A stretch of DNA of 64,000 nt from Acanthopleura granulata. Taxonomy: Eukaryota; Mollusca; Polyplacophora; Chitonida; Chitonidae. The stretch covers positions 372,001 through 436,000 of the forward strand of contig JABBOT010000030.1 in NCBI GenBank assembly GCA_016165875.1, given 5' to 3'. Positions 1-12,700 of this stretch are shown here, piece by piece; the stretch's first letter is position 1; every line of letters starts with the position of its first letter. Below the pieces are notes generated by a model that saw only the letters and a list, made by a program, of their open reading frames with translations, was not told the DNA's origin and did no database searches. A program made the position numbers and the translations under genes.

Positions 1-573
1 GAATTATTTCTCTAGACCCTACAGTTCTTCAAGACTGTTCTGAAATATTGTTTTAAGCAGTGATAGAAAAAGTTGTAGAATGGAGCTATATAATTAATGC
101 AGCTGTCATTCAGATACAGGAATATGGGTAATAACCACTTGTCATACTGGTGTTGGAAATTCTGTACTGAGGAGGCACATTGGAGAGTAGTAGGGAGAGC
201 ATTCCAGTTCAAACTTCCAGAATAGGAAAGGTTCCAGTTAAACATTTCAGAATGAGGAAAAGGGGGAATTAGTTGTATTGTTTTACTTGATCTTAGCTGT
301 CTTCCTTGTTATTCTTTTATATGAAACATATTTTTCATATGTTCAGGGAAATAGTCATTGAGAGATTTGTAGATAGTTGGATCCTTATGATACTGAATGA
401 TTTCATATATACTTTTCCTTGTTAAGGCTGAAAACATTTCAGAGGTAGTCATGCTTTTACTGTTGTTCAGTATCAACTGTGCTGCAGTCTTCTGCAGTTC
501 ATACACTCTTTCCAAAAGTGCTTTTGAGCAGTTACACTGCACTGTAACATAATAACTTATATATGGAAGAGGC

Positions 574-690
574 TCCTGGCAGACCTTTGTACGTACGACC
601 GAAGGGGAACCAGTTTGAGCTGGATGGGAACTCACAGCAACCGCATTTATGAAAAGGCTTTTGGGTTATTATGCAGCGATAGCACGAGGG
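574..690 (-). repeat. SINE-A fragment, inverted, inside the LINE
   Basis: This matches the head half of the SINE-A family in minus orientation (CTGGCAGACC, ACTCACAGCAACCGCAT, GGGTTATTATGC). It lies head-to-head with the plus-oriented copy that follows, separated by about 50 bp of unassigned sequence. Confidence 0.75.
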
Positions 691-738
691 GCTGATATAA
701 ACACGGTATCATTTCAGCACAGTCTTAAATTAGGACAC

Positions 739-984
739 GGGGGCCTCCGTGGCTCAGTGACCCAAAGCTGCCCACCAATGCGGTCACTGTGAGTTCAGGT
801 TTAGCTCATGCTGGCTTCCTCTCCGGCCGTAAGTGGGAAGGTCTGTTAGCAACCTGCGGATGGTCGTGGGTTCCCCCCCCCCGGGCTCTGCCCGGGTTCC
901 TCCCACCATAATGCTGGCCGCCGTCATGTAAGTGAAATATTCTTCAGTACGGTGTAAAACACCACTCTAAAAAATAAATAAATA
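739..984 (+). mobile_element. SINE-A copy (tRNA-derived SINE)
   Basis: The head GGGGGCCTCCGTGGCTCAGT resembles a tRNA 5' end with an A-box. It is followed by a B-box-like GTGAGTTCAGGTTTAG, the conserved CCGGGCTCTGCCCGG-type core, TCCTCCCACCATAATGCTGG, and an AATAAATAAATA tail. The stretch between A-box and B-box is shorter than in other copies. It inserted into the LINE C-terminal coding region; a 13-bp direct repeat (TATATATGGAAGA) lies at 558-570 and 983-995. Confidence 0.9.
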
Positions 985-2246
985 TATATGGAAGAATGTA
1001 TATGTTATGATAGAGAACTCTGGTTTTGTGAGGTAGAATATATTTGTGCTTCATCAACACAGGCAACAGGTTAGAAATAGTAACACCTAGAGAATCAACA
1101 TGTTTTTGCCAGGTGAGGTTTTCATCTACAAGTAAACCAAGCAACTGTAAATTATTCACATTTTCAATATGGCGACCGTCAGCTATAATGTTGAGAGGAT
1201 GCTGACGACACAACTTCAGTTTTTTAGATGTTCCAGTCAGTATGGTCTTGGTTTTCTTTCCATATATTATCATGTTATTTTCTGAACACCGTAGAGATAT
1301 ATGCTGAAGATTAAAATTTAAAGTTTTTTCAATTTCTGCGAGGTGTTGAGAAGAACAGTACACTGATGTGTTATCAGCACAAAATTCAACATCACATTCA
1401 GAGATATTGAAAACAATGTCATTTAAGTAAATAATGAACAATAACGGACTAACAATCAAACCCTGGAGAACCCCAGATCTTACATTCAAAGACAAGGATA
1501 AGCTGTTTTTAACTCTGACTTGTTGGGACCTAACGTCTAAATAAGAAGATACCCAATCTAATGGAATACCTAGACTTTGTAAAAGTAACTCGTGATCAGA
1601 AACGTCAAATGCTTTTCTGAAGTCAATCATCACAGAGCCAGTTATCTCATTATTATCAATAGCTTTTAGCCAGCTTTCAGTCAATGTGGTTAAAACTGTA
1701 AAACAGCAGTGTCTAGGACGGAAGCTAGATTGTGTATCACTGAAAAGGTTGTGGTCAGATATATAAAGACATTTGTGCACGTGGCTTTCCAAGGCTTTTG
1801 ACACAGATGGTAATATGGAGATGGGAAGGTGGTTGTCAGCCTAGTTAACCTGTCCTGTTTTATGCAGTGGGATTATTTTTGATTTCTTCTAGAAGTGTTG
1901 GAAAATACCAGATATCCCATGATTGTGATTTAATATGGCCTCTGTAAAAAAATATCTCATGGCTTTTTGCACAAGCCTGTTTACCGAGTTTCTTGTCTCT
2001 TATATTCTGAGGGATCAGGTTTCTGAGGAGTTATCTTTTTCTTCAAATTTATAGCGTTCACAATTTCTTCAGTGAGCCATTCTGGTTGTTTGGCTTGTTT
2101 CATACGCTTTTGCCTTAGTGGACTGATTGCATCTATAATGTTCACAAAGTACCGAGTGCACTTATGAACAGTTAGGATCAGTACATTTATCAATGAATGA
2201 CCAATCTTCAGCGTGAAGCTCACTACGGAATTTATCCAAATCTAAG

Positions 2247-2281
2247 TGTAGGGAGATGAAAAGTTTTTTCATCTCCCTACA
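2247..2281. repeat. Perfect 16-bp palindrome with 3-nt loop
   Basis: TGTAGGGAGATGAAAA at 2247-2262 is followed by GTT and then its exact reverse complement at 2266-2281. It lies between the endonuclease and RT blocks of the dead LINE. No transcription unit around it would make it a terminator; a templated inversion is likelier. Confidence 0.9.
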
Positions 2282-2569
2282 TGTGATAATCTGGTGTAAT
2301 TATTTCTTGCGACGGTAATTGCAATTACGGGCAAAGAAAACAGCATGATGATCACTTAGGTGGAGATCTGATGTGCTGGTGAAATAGATCAGGTCAGGGT
2401 CAGTGGAGTATATGGGGTCAGTTAGAATTTCAGAGTTCATTTTCAATTTCATTTTCAATTTCATTTTCGACAAATCATTTTCTACCCAACCCCCTCCCAC
2501 CCAAAAAAAAAAAAAAAAAAATTGGTGATTGGGAGAACATTTCATTTGCTCACCTCCCCACCCCACCCC

Positions 2570-3719
2570 TTCCTGACCGCTCTATGTTATTAACAAAACA
2601 CAGACCAGTATTTTTTTCTGAAAATCATTTATTACATCACCTTCTGAATTTTTCTCGTGAAGAATATGTACAATATTGTTCAAGCTATATACAGTCAGAC
2701 CTAAGAGAGTACTAGTCGAAATGTTCATGTAAAATTCTGCTCTTAAAATTACTCCCCCCCCCCCTGATGAAATGTGAACACCAACCCAAACCGTTATTGC
2801 TTTGTCATCATTATTTCACTTGTCATCATTATTTCACATGTGCACTGCCATTTACTTACTGCTTGATCACAAACTGCAGATTTCAACCCACCTTTAATGA
2901 CAAGTATTTACAATGAAAGCCATCTGCTACATGTATCAAATTATGCACGGAAATTAGAAGGTCATGCGAACTGCTGATTTCCAGTCTATAAATAAAATAG
3001 ATATTATACAACAATACATCTGTATAACTATTTACAAGTAAACTCTGAACTGCAGGAGAGACACTGAAACAGATTCCCCCTACACCTAGCATTCCCACTA
3101 ACAAGATCTGCTGACACTATCAGATTTAAAGAAATAAGTGTCGATTGTTAAACACTGCCCATTTTCTTGCCAATACATCGGAATGTTGCGAGAAAATGAT
3201 ACCACTGACAGTTCCGTAATTTACATATATTATTGGATAACACTATTATTGGATAACATTAAAACATGGTCCATGAGAAATTTAGTTCTTGTTGAAACTT
3301 ACAGCACGTAATGCCAACTTTGACGAGTAGACCAACTAAGAAAAGAGGTCATGATGTCGGAGTTAGTAGGCAGCTTGATAAACAAGACGTTCTGCATGAA
3401 AATCAAATTCAAAAATATGTCGGCAACTTTGTACAGCATGTGCTGTAACATTTAATAGAATGTTTATGTTAAGAAAAGAAATTAAAAGATTTCAACCCTT
3501 ATTTTTGTATTATGCAGAAAAAAATGGGAATATTAAAAATGAACATGAGCGACTGGTGGAACATCTTCAGCGGTGGAATGCATTTTAGAAATTCAGTAAA
3601 TGAAAATCGATTCCTTTATTTTGTTAACCTAATAAATTAATTTTCAGCATGTATCTTTCAGCATTGAGCACAGGTAAAAATTTAGGGAAAGGAAAGAAAA
3701 TAAAATTTGGTCCATACAT
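2570..3719. other. Intergenic stretch between LINE remnant and MNS1 3' end
   Basis: AT-rich sequence with a C homopolymer near 2754-2764. I see no conserved protein segment, RNA gene or recognised repeat in it. Confidence 0.5.
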
Positions 3720-3733
3720 TTTATTAATTTATT
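3720..3733 (-). terminator. Poly(A) signals of MNS1
   Basis: On the minus strand AATAAA occurs at 3733-3728 and again at 3725-3720, about 20-30 nt after the MNS1 stop codon. Cleavage would follow within roughly 30 nt, giving a very short 3' UTR. Inference from position and motif only. Confidence 0.6.
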
Positions 3734-3752
3734 TATAGTTGTTGTTCCATGA

Positions 3753-6700
3753 TTATTCGTCAAATGGGTCGAACTGGGTCTTAGCGTAGGCGGCCTTAAA
3801 CTCTGGCCCCAGCATATCCAAATCCTTCTCATCACGGATGACACCCTGGAAGTCAAAAAGTAAACAGAACAGTTCATTAGTTTGGATATTTTGACACAGT
3901 GAAATACCAAATTCTTCTGACAAACCCAACCAACACATACATATGTACCATAGAGCAATTGAACATTGGTTGAAACTACATGAAGTTTAACTGAAGTTAA
4001 ATTTCAGAACATTACAGCATCCCATTAAGAAGGGACCATAACAAATTACATTTACATTCTACAACTTCTATTTGGTTTTCCACTTTTGTTTTAATGTTGT
4101 TACTTAACAGGGGCGATAACTACACCACGGCAGACGAAATTATCTCCCCTCATCTTTATTTGTGGAAATGTTACATTCTTAGTCTTTAGTTTTTAGACTC
4201 TACAACTTATATTTGGTTTTTCATTTTTGTTTTATTGTGCTATTTCTCAAACGAAACAGTTAAATACTAATTAATTATAAGGTCAGTTATATGTGTCATA
4301 CTATATGATTTCACTTTACTTACTGTATCACTGACACAAGGATACAACAAACAAAACTTGAGACAGGATCTTCAGCTGACCATGCAAAAAACAGGGGCGA
4401 TAACTACACTACAGGCGCACGATACACCAATATAGCATGAAATTAGATTTGTACGTATAATAATTATCTGCCTTTAACCCAGAAAAAAAAAAAACACTTA
4501 CCTTGGGCAGGTATCCCAGAAGTCTAGTGGCATGTTCCCTTAGCAACCTCTGCCTTTCTTCCTCAATGATTTGTTTACGGAATTGTTCCATTCTTTCTTC
4601 CTCTTTCCTGCCCTCAAGCTCAAGTTCCTGTTACAAACACAGAATTGTACATCTTCATTGTTGATGAGGAATTGTATCTTCAGCTTCTAAAAGACATATT
4701 TTTGAGTTGATTCTATGTTTAATAGCCTCAAGGACGTAATTGTCTAAGAAAAGATACAAAGACACTGGACCAATTTTCACCAAGTAACACACCTAGTCCT
4801 TTGAAACACTAGTCTATAAAAATCCCTGGGATCCGCTTTACTAACAGGGTGTAGGTGTCAAATGCAACTTTCAAGACAACATGTACTGTAGATGCGTGGC
4901 CATGGTAGTTACATGTGACGTAAGGTTACACCCTCTCTGTAAAACCGGCCCCAATACATCAAAGAAAAACAAACTGCTCTGTATTATTTTTTTTGTGCTT
5001 TGTAACAACGGAATCTCAGACAAGGAATTCAAGGTTGGTGGAAACAAAGAGTGTTGCGCCTTCTCATAACCCCTTTTTTTTCAGAAATATGTTGCAACTT
5101 CTCACAACCATTTTATTACAGAAATATGTTGCAACTTTTCATAACCCATTTTCATTGAAAAAAAAAAAAAATACATAACTGTTCACCTGATGTAAATCTA
5201 CCTTCCTCCTTTGAGCATAGAAAGAAATTCTGCTTGTTTTGGCTTCTGCTGTCATTCATTTTTTTGTACGTCAATATTTGATTTCAGGTTTACATACACC
5301 ATGAGCCCTGATTCAGTCCTCCTGCCTAATCCATCATGTATGCAAGCCTGCAAATAGGTGCCTGACATTCGGTATGACCATGTAGCCCATGTTACTTATT
5401 ACTGGAAAAAAGGCCTCTTGAAGCATACCACTTTCGCCAAGGGTGTGTTTTCAAAAATGTCCGGTGCCTATTTGCAGGCTTGCAGTATGACACCTGTACA
5501 ACCTCTGTTTTTGTCGTTTTCGTTAACCCTTCGATCCCGTTTCCGTTTTCCTGCGTGAGCCTGACTTACCCTATCCTTGGCGAACTGTTCCCGTCTCTTC
5601 AGGATCAGCTCCTCCACGGCACGCTTGTGCTCCTGCTGTTTCATCCTCCTCTTCTGAGCATTCATCTGCTCAATACGATCATCCTCGGCAAACTTGGCCA
5701 GCACCTGAGGACCAAAAAAACAACACAACTGTTGTACATCGCGTTTTATTTATTTATTTGATGGGTGTTTTAAGCTGTACTGAAAACTATTTCAGTTATA
5801 CGATGGCTTTGTAGTAGGAGGACACCAGGCAGAGCCCAGGGGAAACCCATGGCCATCCACAGGTTGCTGGCAGATCTTCTACGAATTGCCAGAGAGGGAG
5901 CCAGCATGAGCTGGACTCCCAGAGACCGCATTGTTGGGAGGCACATGGGTTATTATGCTGCACTACAGTGTAGGCCGAATACCATGTATACTCCACTTGT
6001 GAATGGCGGAAGTGATAACTTGCGTCTCGCGGGTTGTCATTTCCGCTTCTCACATGAACAATATTTATGGTAATCAATATCCTCTACATTCTCAGAGCAA
6101 TTCTCGTATCAATGCAATGGCCGTCGAGGCATAGGACAGAGCCCGAACCAACCTGTTGTCTAAATGCCTCCTCTTCCTCAATCTCGGCCTGTTTCCTCAG
6201 AGCCTTGAAGTGCATCTGTTGAGCGTGGGTTTGTTGTAACTCCAGCCTCTGTCGGAATGCTCTTTCCATGTCAGCCTGTCCAAGAGAAGATAACCCAGCA
6301 TCAATAATCATTCAAAAGTTAACAAACTTAGATAATCACTGGAACAAACATCGGCAATGGAATATTACCATCCATAGCTGAATAGCAGGATTTTTTCATA
6401 AGAGAAGATAACCCAGCAGCAATAATCATTCAAAGTTAACAAAGTTAGACAATCACTGAAACAAACATCAGCAATGGAATATTGCCATCAATAGCAGGAT
6501 TTGTTTTCAATTTTTTCATTAAATTTCTTGACATGACTACTACCACTTCAGAGTAACGCTTCTTTAATATTAGTACAATTACTGGCAATGTACATGTAAT
6601 TCAAATTCAAGAACACGTTATGAATATTGCCATTCAACTGGGACTCATTTTATGTAAAGGAGAATATGAACTACTGATGTATCTTCTTGATTGATTGATT

Positions 6701-9700
6701 GCTACTGGGTACTAACTGCCTACTGGAAAATACATAAATGTTATTTCATGTCACATCTTTAAATAGTGTTCAAAGAAAGAATATGCACTTGTTTATGAGT
6801 TCATCTCTGCCTTAATGATGCCATAATTTTATTGAATCAGATAAAACATGTTCTTTAATGCTGCAGCAAGCTTAATGCTCTTCCACCTCGCATGGCTAGC
6901 CTTCGCCAGCCAAAGCTTTCTAAGGTACTTGCAAAATGGCAGTTGTCTACTTCAGTTTCTCTGGTTTCCATGGCCTGAATTATGTCTAAATGACCCACAA
7001 TTTCGTCCAGGACAAAGATGCTTATTTTTCTAGATTGTGAGACTTCTACTGATTGTGAAAAGGTGTTTTGACGTTTGTTTTGAAAGTAGGGTGACATCCT
7101 TCTGGAACCTTCATAATATTTTATGGCATTTATTTGCCTCTAAAAATTTCCTTTTTTTTGGATGAAACTCAAGCTTACCTTTTCTTTCTGCCTCTCTTTC
7201 TCTTCCTGTTCCTCCATGTAGAGTTCCAGTCGGACTCTCTCCATTTCTTCTCTCTCGGCTTCACGCTGAGCAATTTCTTTAGACAACTGCCAAGCAGACG
7301 AGGATAAAAATAAACCTTAACAAATTTAAATGTATTGGTGAAGTTGTATTTGCAAGGGTCTAGATAACATACATGTAAAATTTCACGAATACCTACAACT
7401 GAAATACAATGTTCATCACTCTATGGTAATCATGCATTTTACCTATCTGTAAATACCTCGCCCATATGTAAACAGGACTAAATATCTAATCAATATCTTG
7501 CCTTATGTACTGAACAAGTTACTTAAATTAAATACATATTATTGTTTATTGTTATTGTTCAAAATGGCTTCCACACGCCTTGCTTGTTGTTTCATATTTG
7601 GATTATGAGTATTCAAAATTTAAGAGTGCATTCAAAAAAATCAGAAACTGATTGCCTTCATACACGATTTAAAATTTAACATCACAATTTAGTTTAAAAA
7701 ATTTTCACATATAACAAACTTCTTTTCAGTACACCACACCACGTACAGCATCTTGCACTTTGGACATCTGCTCTTCTTTCTTTTTCCTCTCCTGTGTTCG
7801 TTCTTTTTCTCTTTCGTTCTGGAATTTTGCGTACTCCATGATTTTGCGGTTTTCCTCCTCCATTCTGCGACGCTCTTCCTCTTTCCAGTGTCTGCGTGCC
7901 TCTGTGAATTCAGTGATGAACTCCTGGGTAGCTTTCCTCTTTTTCAGCCGCAGCTCGTAATCTCTGCAATGCAAATCAGGAATAAATCAGCGACTTGCTT
8001 GGTGTTTTACCCAACATGCATTTTGAACGGAACTTGCCGTAGCTGGATTTTAATTTGCCACCTCATCAGATAGGGGCCCAATGGTCGGCAATGAGGCCAT
8101 AAAACCAATCCATACTGTTCATGACGTAACGGTATTAAATTTGACATTAAATTTCAAACCCTGGGAGACTCTGTGGCTCAGTTGGTTAGCGTGCTAGCGT
8201 AGCGCAATGCAGTCGCGGTAAGTTTAAGTCCAGCTAATGCTGGCTTCATCTCTGGCCGTACGTGGGAATTTCTGCCAGTAACCTCCAGATGGTCATAGTT
8301 TTTCCCCGGGCTCTGCCCGGTTCCTGCCACCATAATGCTGGTCACAGTCATATAAGTGAAATATTCTTAAGTATAAAAATAAATAAATAAATATATATAA
8401 AAAACTGAAAACTTAGATGGTTAAAAAGCTGGCTTGCTGCAACTACACGTATTAGGCACTTGACCACTGAGATCGCATGTTCAATCCCAGCCCTTGCAGT
8501 TTGGGATGAGTTGCGTAGCTGTTGAAGGTCAGCAGTATTACGCCCATAAACCTATGTTAAACACTAAACACCCACGCACCCACCCACAGAAAGAAGCAAA
8601 TAAAGCACGAAAGAAAGAAAGAAATCTAATCCTCATTATCTCCCTTGACAGAGATGAAAGAAAGAACCAAACACCCACCCACCCAATCAAACAAATAAAG
8701 AAAGAAACAAAGAAATAAAGCCAATCCTGATTATCTCCCTTGACATACCAGAGAGCAGAATAAAGATAGTTCGTGGGCAGAAACAGATGCCTTGGAGACC
8801 AATCATGTGCTTCCAATCAATTAAAATAAAAACACAAAAATATGCATTCTGTTGTCAACTCTTCAATCAATCTCCCCATAAACTAAAAACTCAACATGCG
8901 ACGTTCTCTCCTGTGGGTGGCTCTTACATTTATTCAGTTATTTATTTGGTTGGTGTTTTATACCATACTCAAGAATACTTCAATTATACGACAGCCACCA
9001 GCATTACAGTGGGAGCAAATCAGGAAATGGCATAGGGAAGCCCATGACCATCCGCAGTGTGGCTCTTTAAAGGAGAAGAAAACATAAAAATCATGCCAAA
9101 ATCAGAGCAAACTTATTCGCAAATATGGTCTTTCATATTTTGGGGGGATTTTTTGGGGGGCAGGAGAAAAGGGTATTTGAAAATATTTTTGTTTGGTGGG
9201 TATTTGGGACCAACTTTTGGTATTTATCATCACTGCATAATAATGTTTTAAATAAGAATTTGATCCATGTCTAATTAATTTATTTGAATGTAAATTTTTG
9301 GTTCATATCCAAACATATGCATTTAACCTGGAAGATGGTAATATTTATGAACATATTAAAAATATAAATATGATCCATATCCAGGTTGAACACATTTCTT
9401 AGTTGAAAAGGGCATATTTTTGTGCAAAAATATGTATTAAACATGTGTCACATCCTCAATTATAACATCATTACACAAAGACAATACATACAGAAAGGTG
9501 ATAACAAATACCCACCATACGACACTCATTTTCAAGCGTCTTTTTCTCCTTAAACAAAAATCAAAAAAAAATATATTGAAGACCACATTTATAACTAACT
9601 TTTTACATTTTCATCAGTCCTTAATGCAATTTTTCACGTTTTCTCCACCTTCAAGCTGTCACCTTCAGAAACCTGTGGGCGAGACTCACTTTTGATCCTC

Positions 9701-12700
9701 CTCGTAGATCTTCCTGACGATCTCGTCGATCATGAGCTTCTCCTTGAGGAACTCCTCGTAGGCCTGCTGCCTCTTCAGCTCCTTCTCCTCCAGCTGTTTC
9801 TCCAGCTCCTGCTGGTAGCGCACCTGCTCGCGGTAACGCTCCTCCAGCTTCAAGCGCTCGGCCTCCTGCGCGCGCGCGTGCTCCTCCTTCATCTGCAGTG
9901 CGATCTCAGCATCGCGGTACTGAACAAGATGAAAAGCCAAACATTACTGTAATTCTTCAACACATTCGCATGTTTGGCAAGGTATTCATTCATGCATATT
10001 CTGAAGGCATTTTTCTGTGTTAACTGAAATTATACATTTTCAGTCCTGTAAATATAGCTTTTTTAAGGCCTTGCTGACAAATTTTTGACACCTGTTTAAT
10101 CCAAGTAGCATGTTTAATATTTCCTATGTTATCTACATGTGAAGTTTGTCAGGCACCACTTAGTTTGTACCTGATGCCTGACAATGTGCTTGAAGACTTG
10201 CGTTTGTGCAGTCCTGAAATTGGCCAATGCAACCAATGTAGGTTTTGTCTCCAAAAATCACATTAAAGAAATCACATTAAACTGCATGGAAAGTTGCTCC
10301 CTCATATGCAGAAAGGTTGACGAATCTTCAACCTTAATAAAAACTATTCCCTGACAGGCTAATTAGCCTATGGTTTTGTAGTACTTTCAAGGATCATTCA
10401 ATTTGTGTACAAAATTTGATGTGAATGAAAATGATTACTACTCATTTGTGTGAGTGTTTACATCATAATATGAAAATCTAATACTTTCGAGGATATATCC
10501 CAAAACTCCTTCACAAAGATTTTAAAAGGCTGAAAAACATTTCACCAAAATGCAAGTACTTTCACAGTTCTTTGAAAAACCGTGCTCTGTAATGACTGAA
10601 TTGAACACAGAAGGTTTGGAACCCTAATTTTTAATATTCAAGCAGCTAAGCTGGTGCAACCACAATACACGCTCCTCCAACGGGATTCATAATATTCACC
10701 GCCAAAACTGAACAAACACAGAATTACACAGGCTGAGTTTATTACAGCCTGGAAAGAAAATGCAACTCGAGCATTTTGCAAGTCTGCTGTAAAGAAATGT
10801 TACTTGTTCAACAAGGGATCTTCATAAGGTAATTTGTGGCTGTCACTCTGTAAAGGATGTACCTACCATATTATCATACTTGTGAGCTTCTTTCTCAGCG
10901 ATCTGTGCAGATCTTTCCTTATTCATGTATGCTGACTTCAACATGGCCTCCAGTTCTCTTAATTCTGGGCTGAAAAAACAATGAGGCTACATTTATGAAT
11001 ATTCATTTACATACATGTATCCCTTTGGGATGTTATCCCACTGTGATCAAGAAAAAATCACAGGTCTATGCACTACAGCTTCCCGGCTTATTTTGCGATA
11101 CAGTTCTTGAATTCTAGGTGGATAACTAGACCACTTCACCAAATTTGGGACCCCTTGGAAGTAAGTATATGACTCACTCAACCATTTGCAGTGATGAACC
11201 TCTCACTTCATCATGTGAACGTAAGCACTGCAAAACATACAAAGTGTTTCATCTTCTAAAATGTCAATCTTCTGATGGAGGGAAATGTTTTCAATGATAA
11301 GCCATGTACGCAGCCATCCCGAAGTTGCACGGAAGATCCCTAGCTTATATACAGAGCGTATGCCCAATAAATCTCAATGACTTTCTCATTTTTTCCCAGT
11401 TATTTTAGGTCAGTTGGACTGTGACCTGGAATCTGGACCCGTTTTGTTATGTTTGGACGTTGTTGTTGTTGTCATCAGTGTGATATATTATAAAAAGGCG
11501 ACAGCGAGAAAAAGTGAGCTCGCCAGTAGGCTTTTTTGGTATCTGCAAGTCTGGATATGCGTTCAGAGGGATCCAACTTTGAGAGAGCCATGTGGCTTAT
11601 TTTTGAAGATATTTACCGATAAAAGCTCTCAATTAGAGTATCAACATTTTAAAACATGGAACACATTGTAACCTGAAGAAGCGAGAAGTGCATTATTGCA
11701 ACTACTCCCTCCTCAAGAGAGAGCAGGATTTCAAAAGAGTTACTGTCAAACAGCACAGACACATGAAATGCAATGCAAAGCAATTCATAGGTGCCTGACT
11801 CTGAGGTAGCTGGTTTGAAGTTCATATCCAGTCTGGAATCTTGCAATGTTCAGCACTAGTTACAATCCGTGATACATCCAGAAAAACTTAATCTCAAGTA
11901 ACAATAATACCGTAACATAATTAAACCTGCACTTTCTAAATGACATGAACCAAACTGGACATGAATACTCTTGACAATTACCATGATTACTTTGAGAATC
12001 TGATATATCTAAGGCCATCCTTTAAAAAATGCTTATCTCTTTCAAGAGCCACAACGGAAAAAAAAAAAAAAGAATTCCCTATCAATCAACCGTATTTTTT
12101 CTTACAGGGTCAGGTTATGCCCAACAAACAGTTTATAAGGAAGAGTTATAAGACATTTCAGGTGATGTATTACCTCAGCTGACTTCCTCAAACTAGTCAC
12201 AAAGGTAAAGTAACCTCTAAATGCAGTTAGTGCATCTTTTCGATGTGATTATAAACTATAAAACGGTTGGGTTGGTCAACTTCATGGCTCCACAAGAAGT
12301 AAATTTTATCAGTTTGGATCAGCTAATGCCCTCTCCACAAAGGCCCAAACAAGCCCCACATTTAATACATTTAAGTGGAATTACAGTAAGCCAAGATTGA
12401 TCTCAGGCTTAAGATAAATGTCAACCTGAACAATGCATGTGAACCCACCTCTCCTCTCTTAGCTGCTGTCGTATCTTTTCGTCTCTCAGTTTCTCCATCT
12501 TGATTCTCTCTAACTCTTTGGCCAGCTTTTCATCCTGCTCAAGTTGTCTCTCTTTCAGCTCTTTGTTTCTCTGAGCCTGCAAACAAAGACCACACAAATC
12601 ATGGTTAAAGTTTGGACCATCATTAAAACATTCTGAAAACTATGGTTAAAGTGTGTGTGTGTGTGTCCTCAGTCCCAGAATTATTTATACAATTATTTGA

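Larger units (their letters stand above)
12..2566 (-). pseudogene. Decayed non-LTR retrotransposon (LINE), endonuclease C-terminus to 3' end
   Basis: Read on the minus strand, the pieces fall in LINE order. Positions 2566-2300 give the end of the endonuclease (LSDHHAVFFARNCN). Positions 2223-1981 give the linker (QPEWLTEEIVNAI). Positions 1804-944 give reverse transcriptase with FRPRHCCF, VMIDFRKAFD (palm motif A) and LQGLIVSPLLFIIYLNDI (motif B). Positions 635-309 and 245-12 give the C-terminal region ending in SYSGSLNWNALP, as in CR1/L2/Jockey-like elements. It is dead: the catalytic ADD motif reads CADN, frames are broken between blocks, ORF1 and most of the endonuclease are missing, a palindrome sits in the linker, and a SINE-derived insert splits the C-terminal part. 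Clade assignment needs a tree; LINE identity is secure. Confidence 0.88.

Noticed and set aside
739..984. Functional tRNA gene at the SINE heads
   Set aside because: A- and B-box-like motifs are present, but there is no cloverleaf or acceptor stem; they are SINE promoters.
9692..9952. Leucine-rich plus-strand ORF
   Set aside because: It is the antisense of MNS1 exon 5; Leu runs arise from antisense of Glu/Lys-rich coiled coil.
10148..10180. Fourth copy of the palindromic MITE (TGTCAGGCACCA / TGATGCCTGACA)
   Set aside because: Only short arms are shared and the TGCAAATAGG ends are absent; could be chance.
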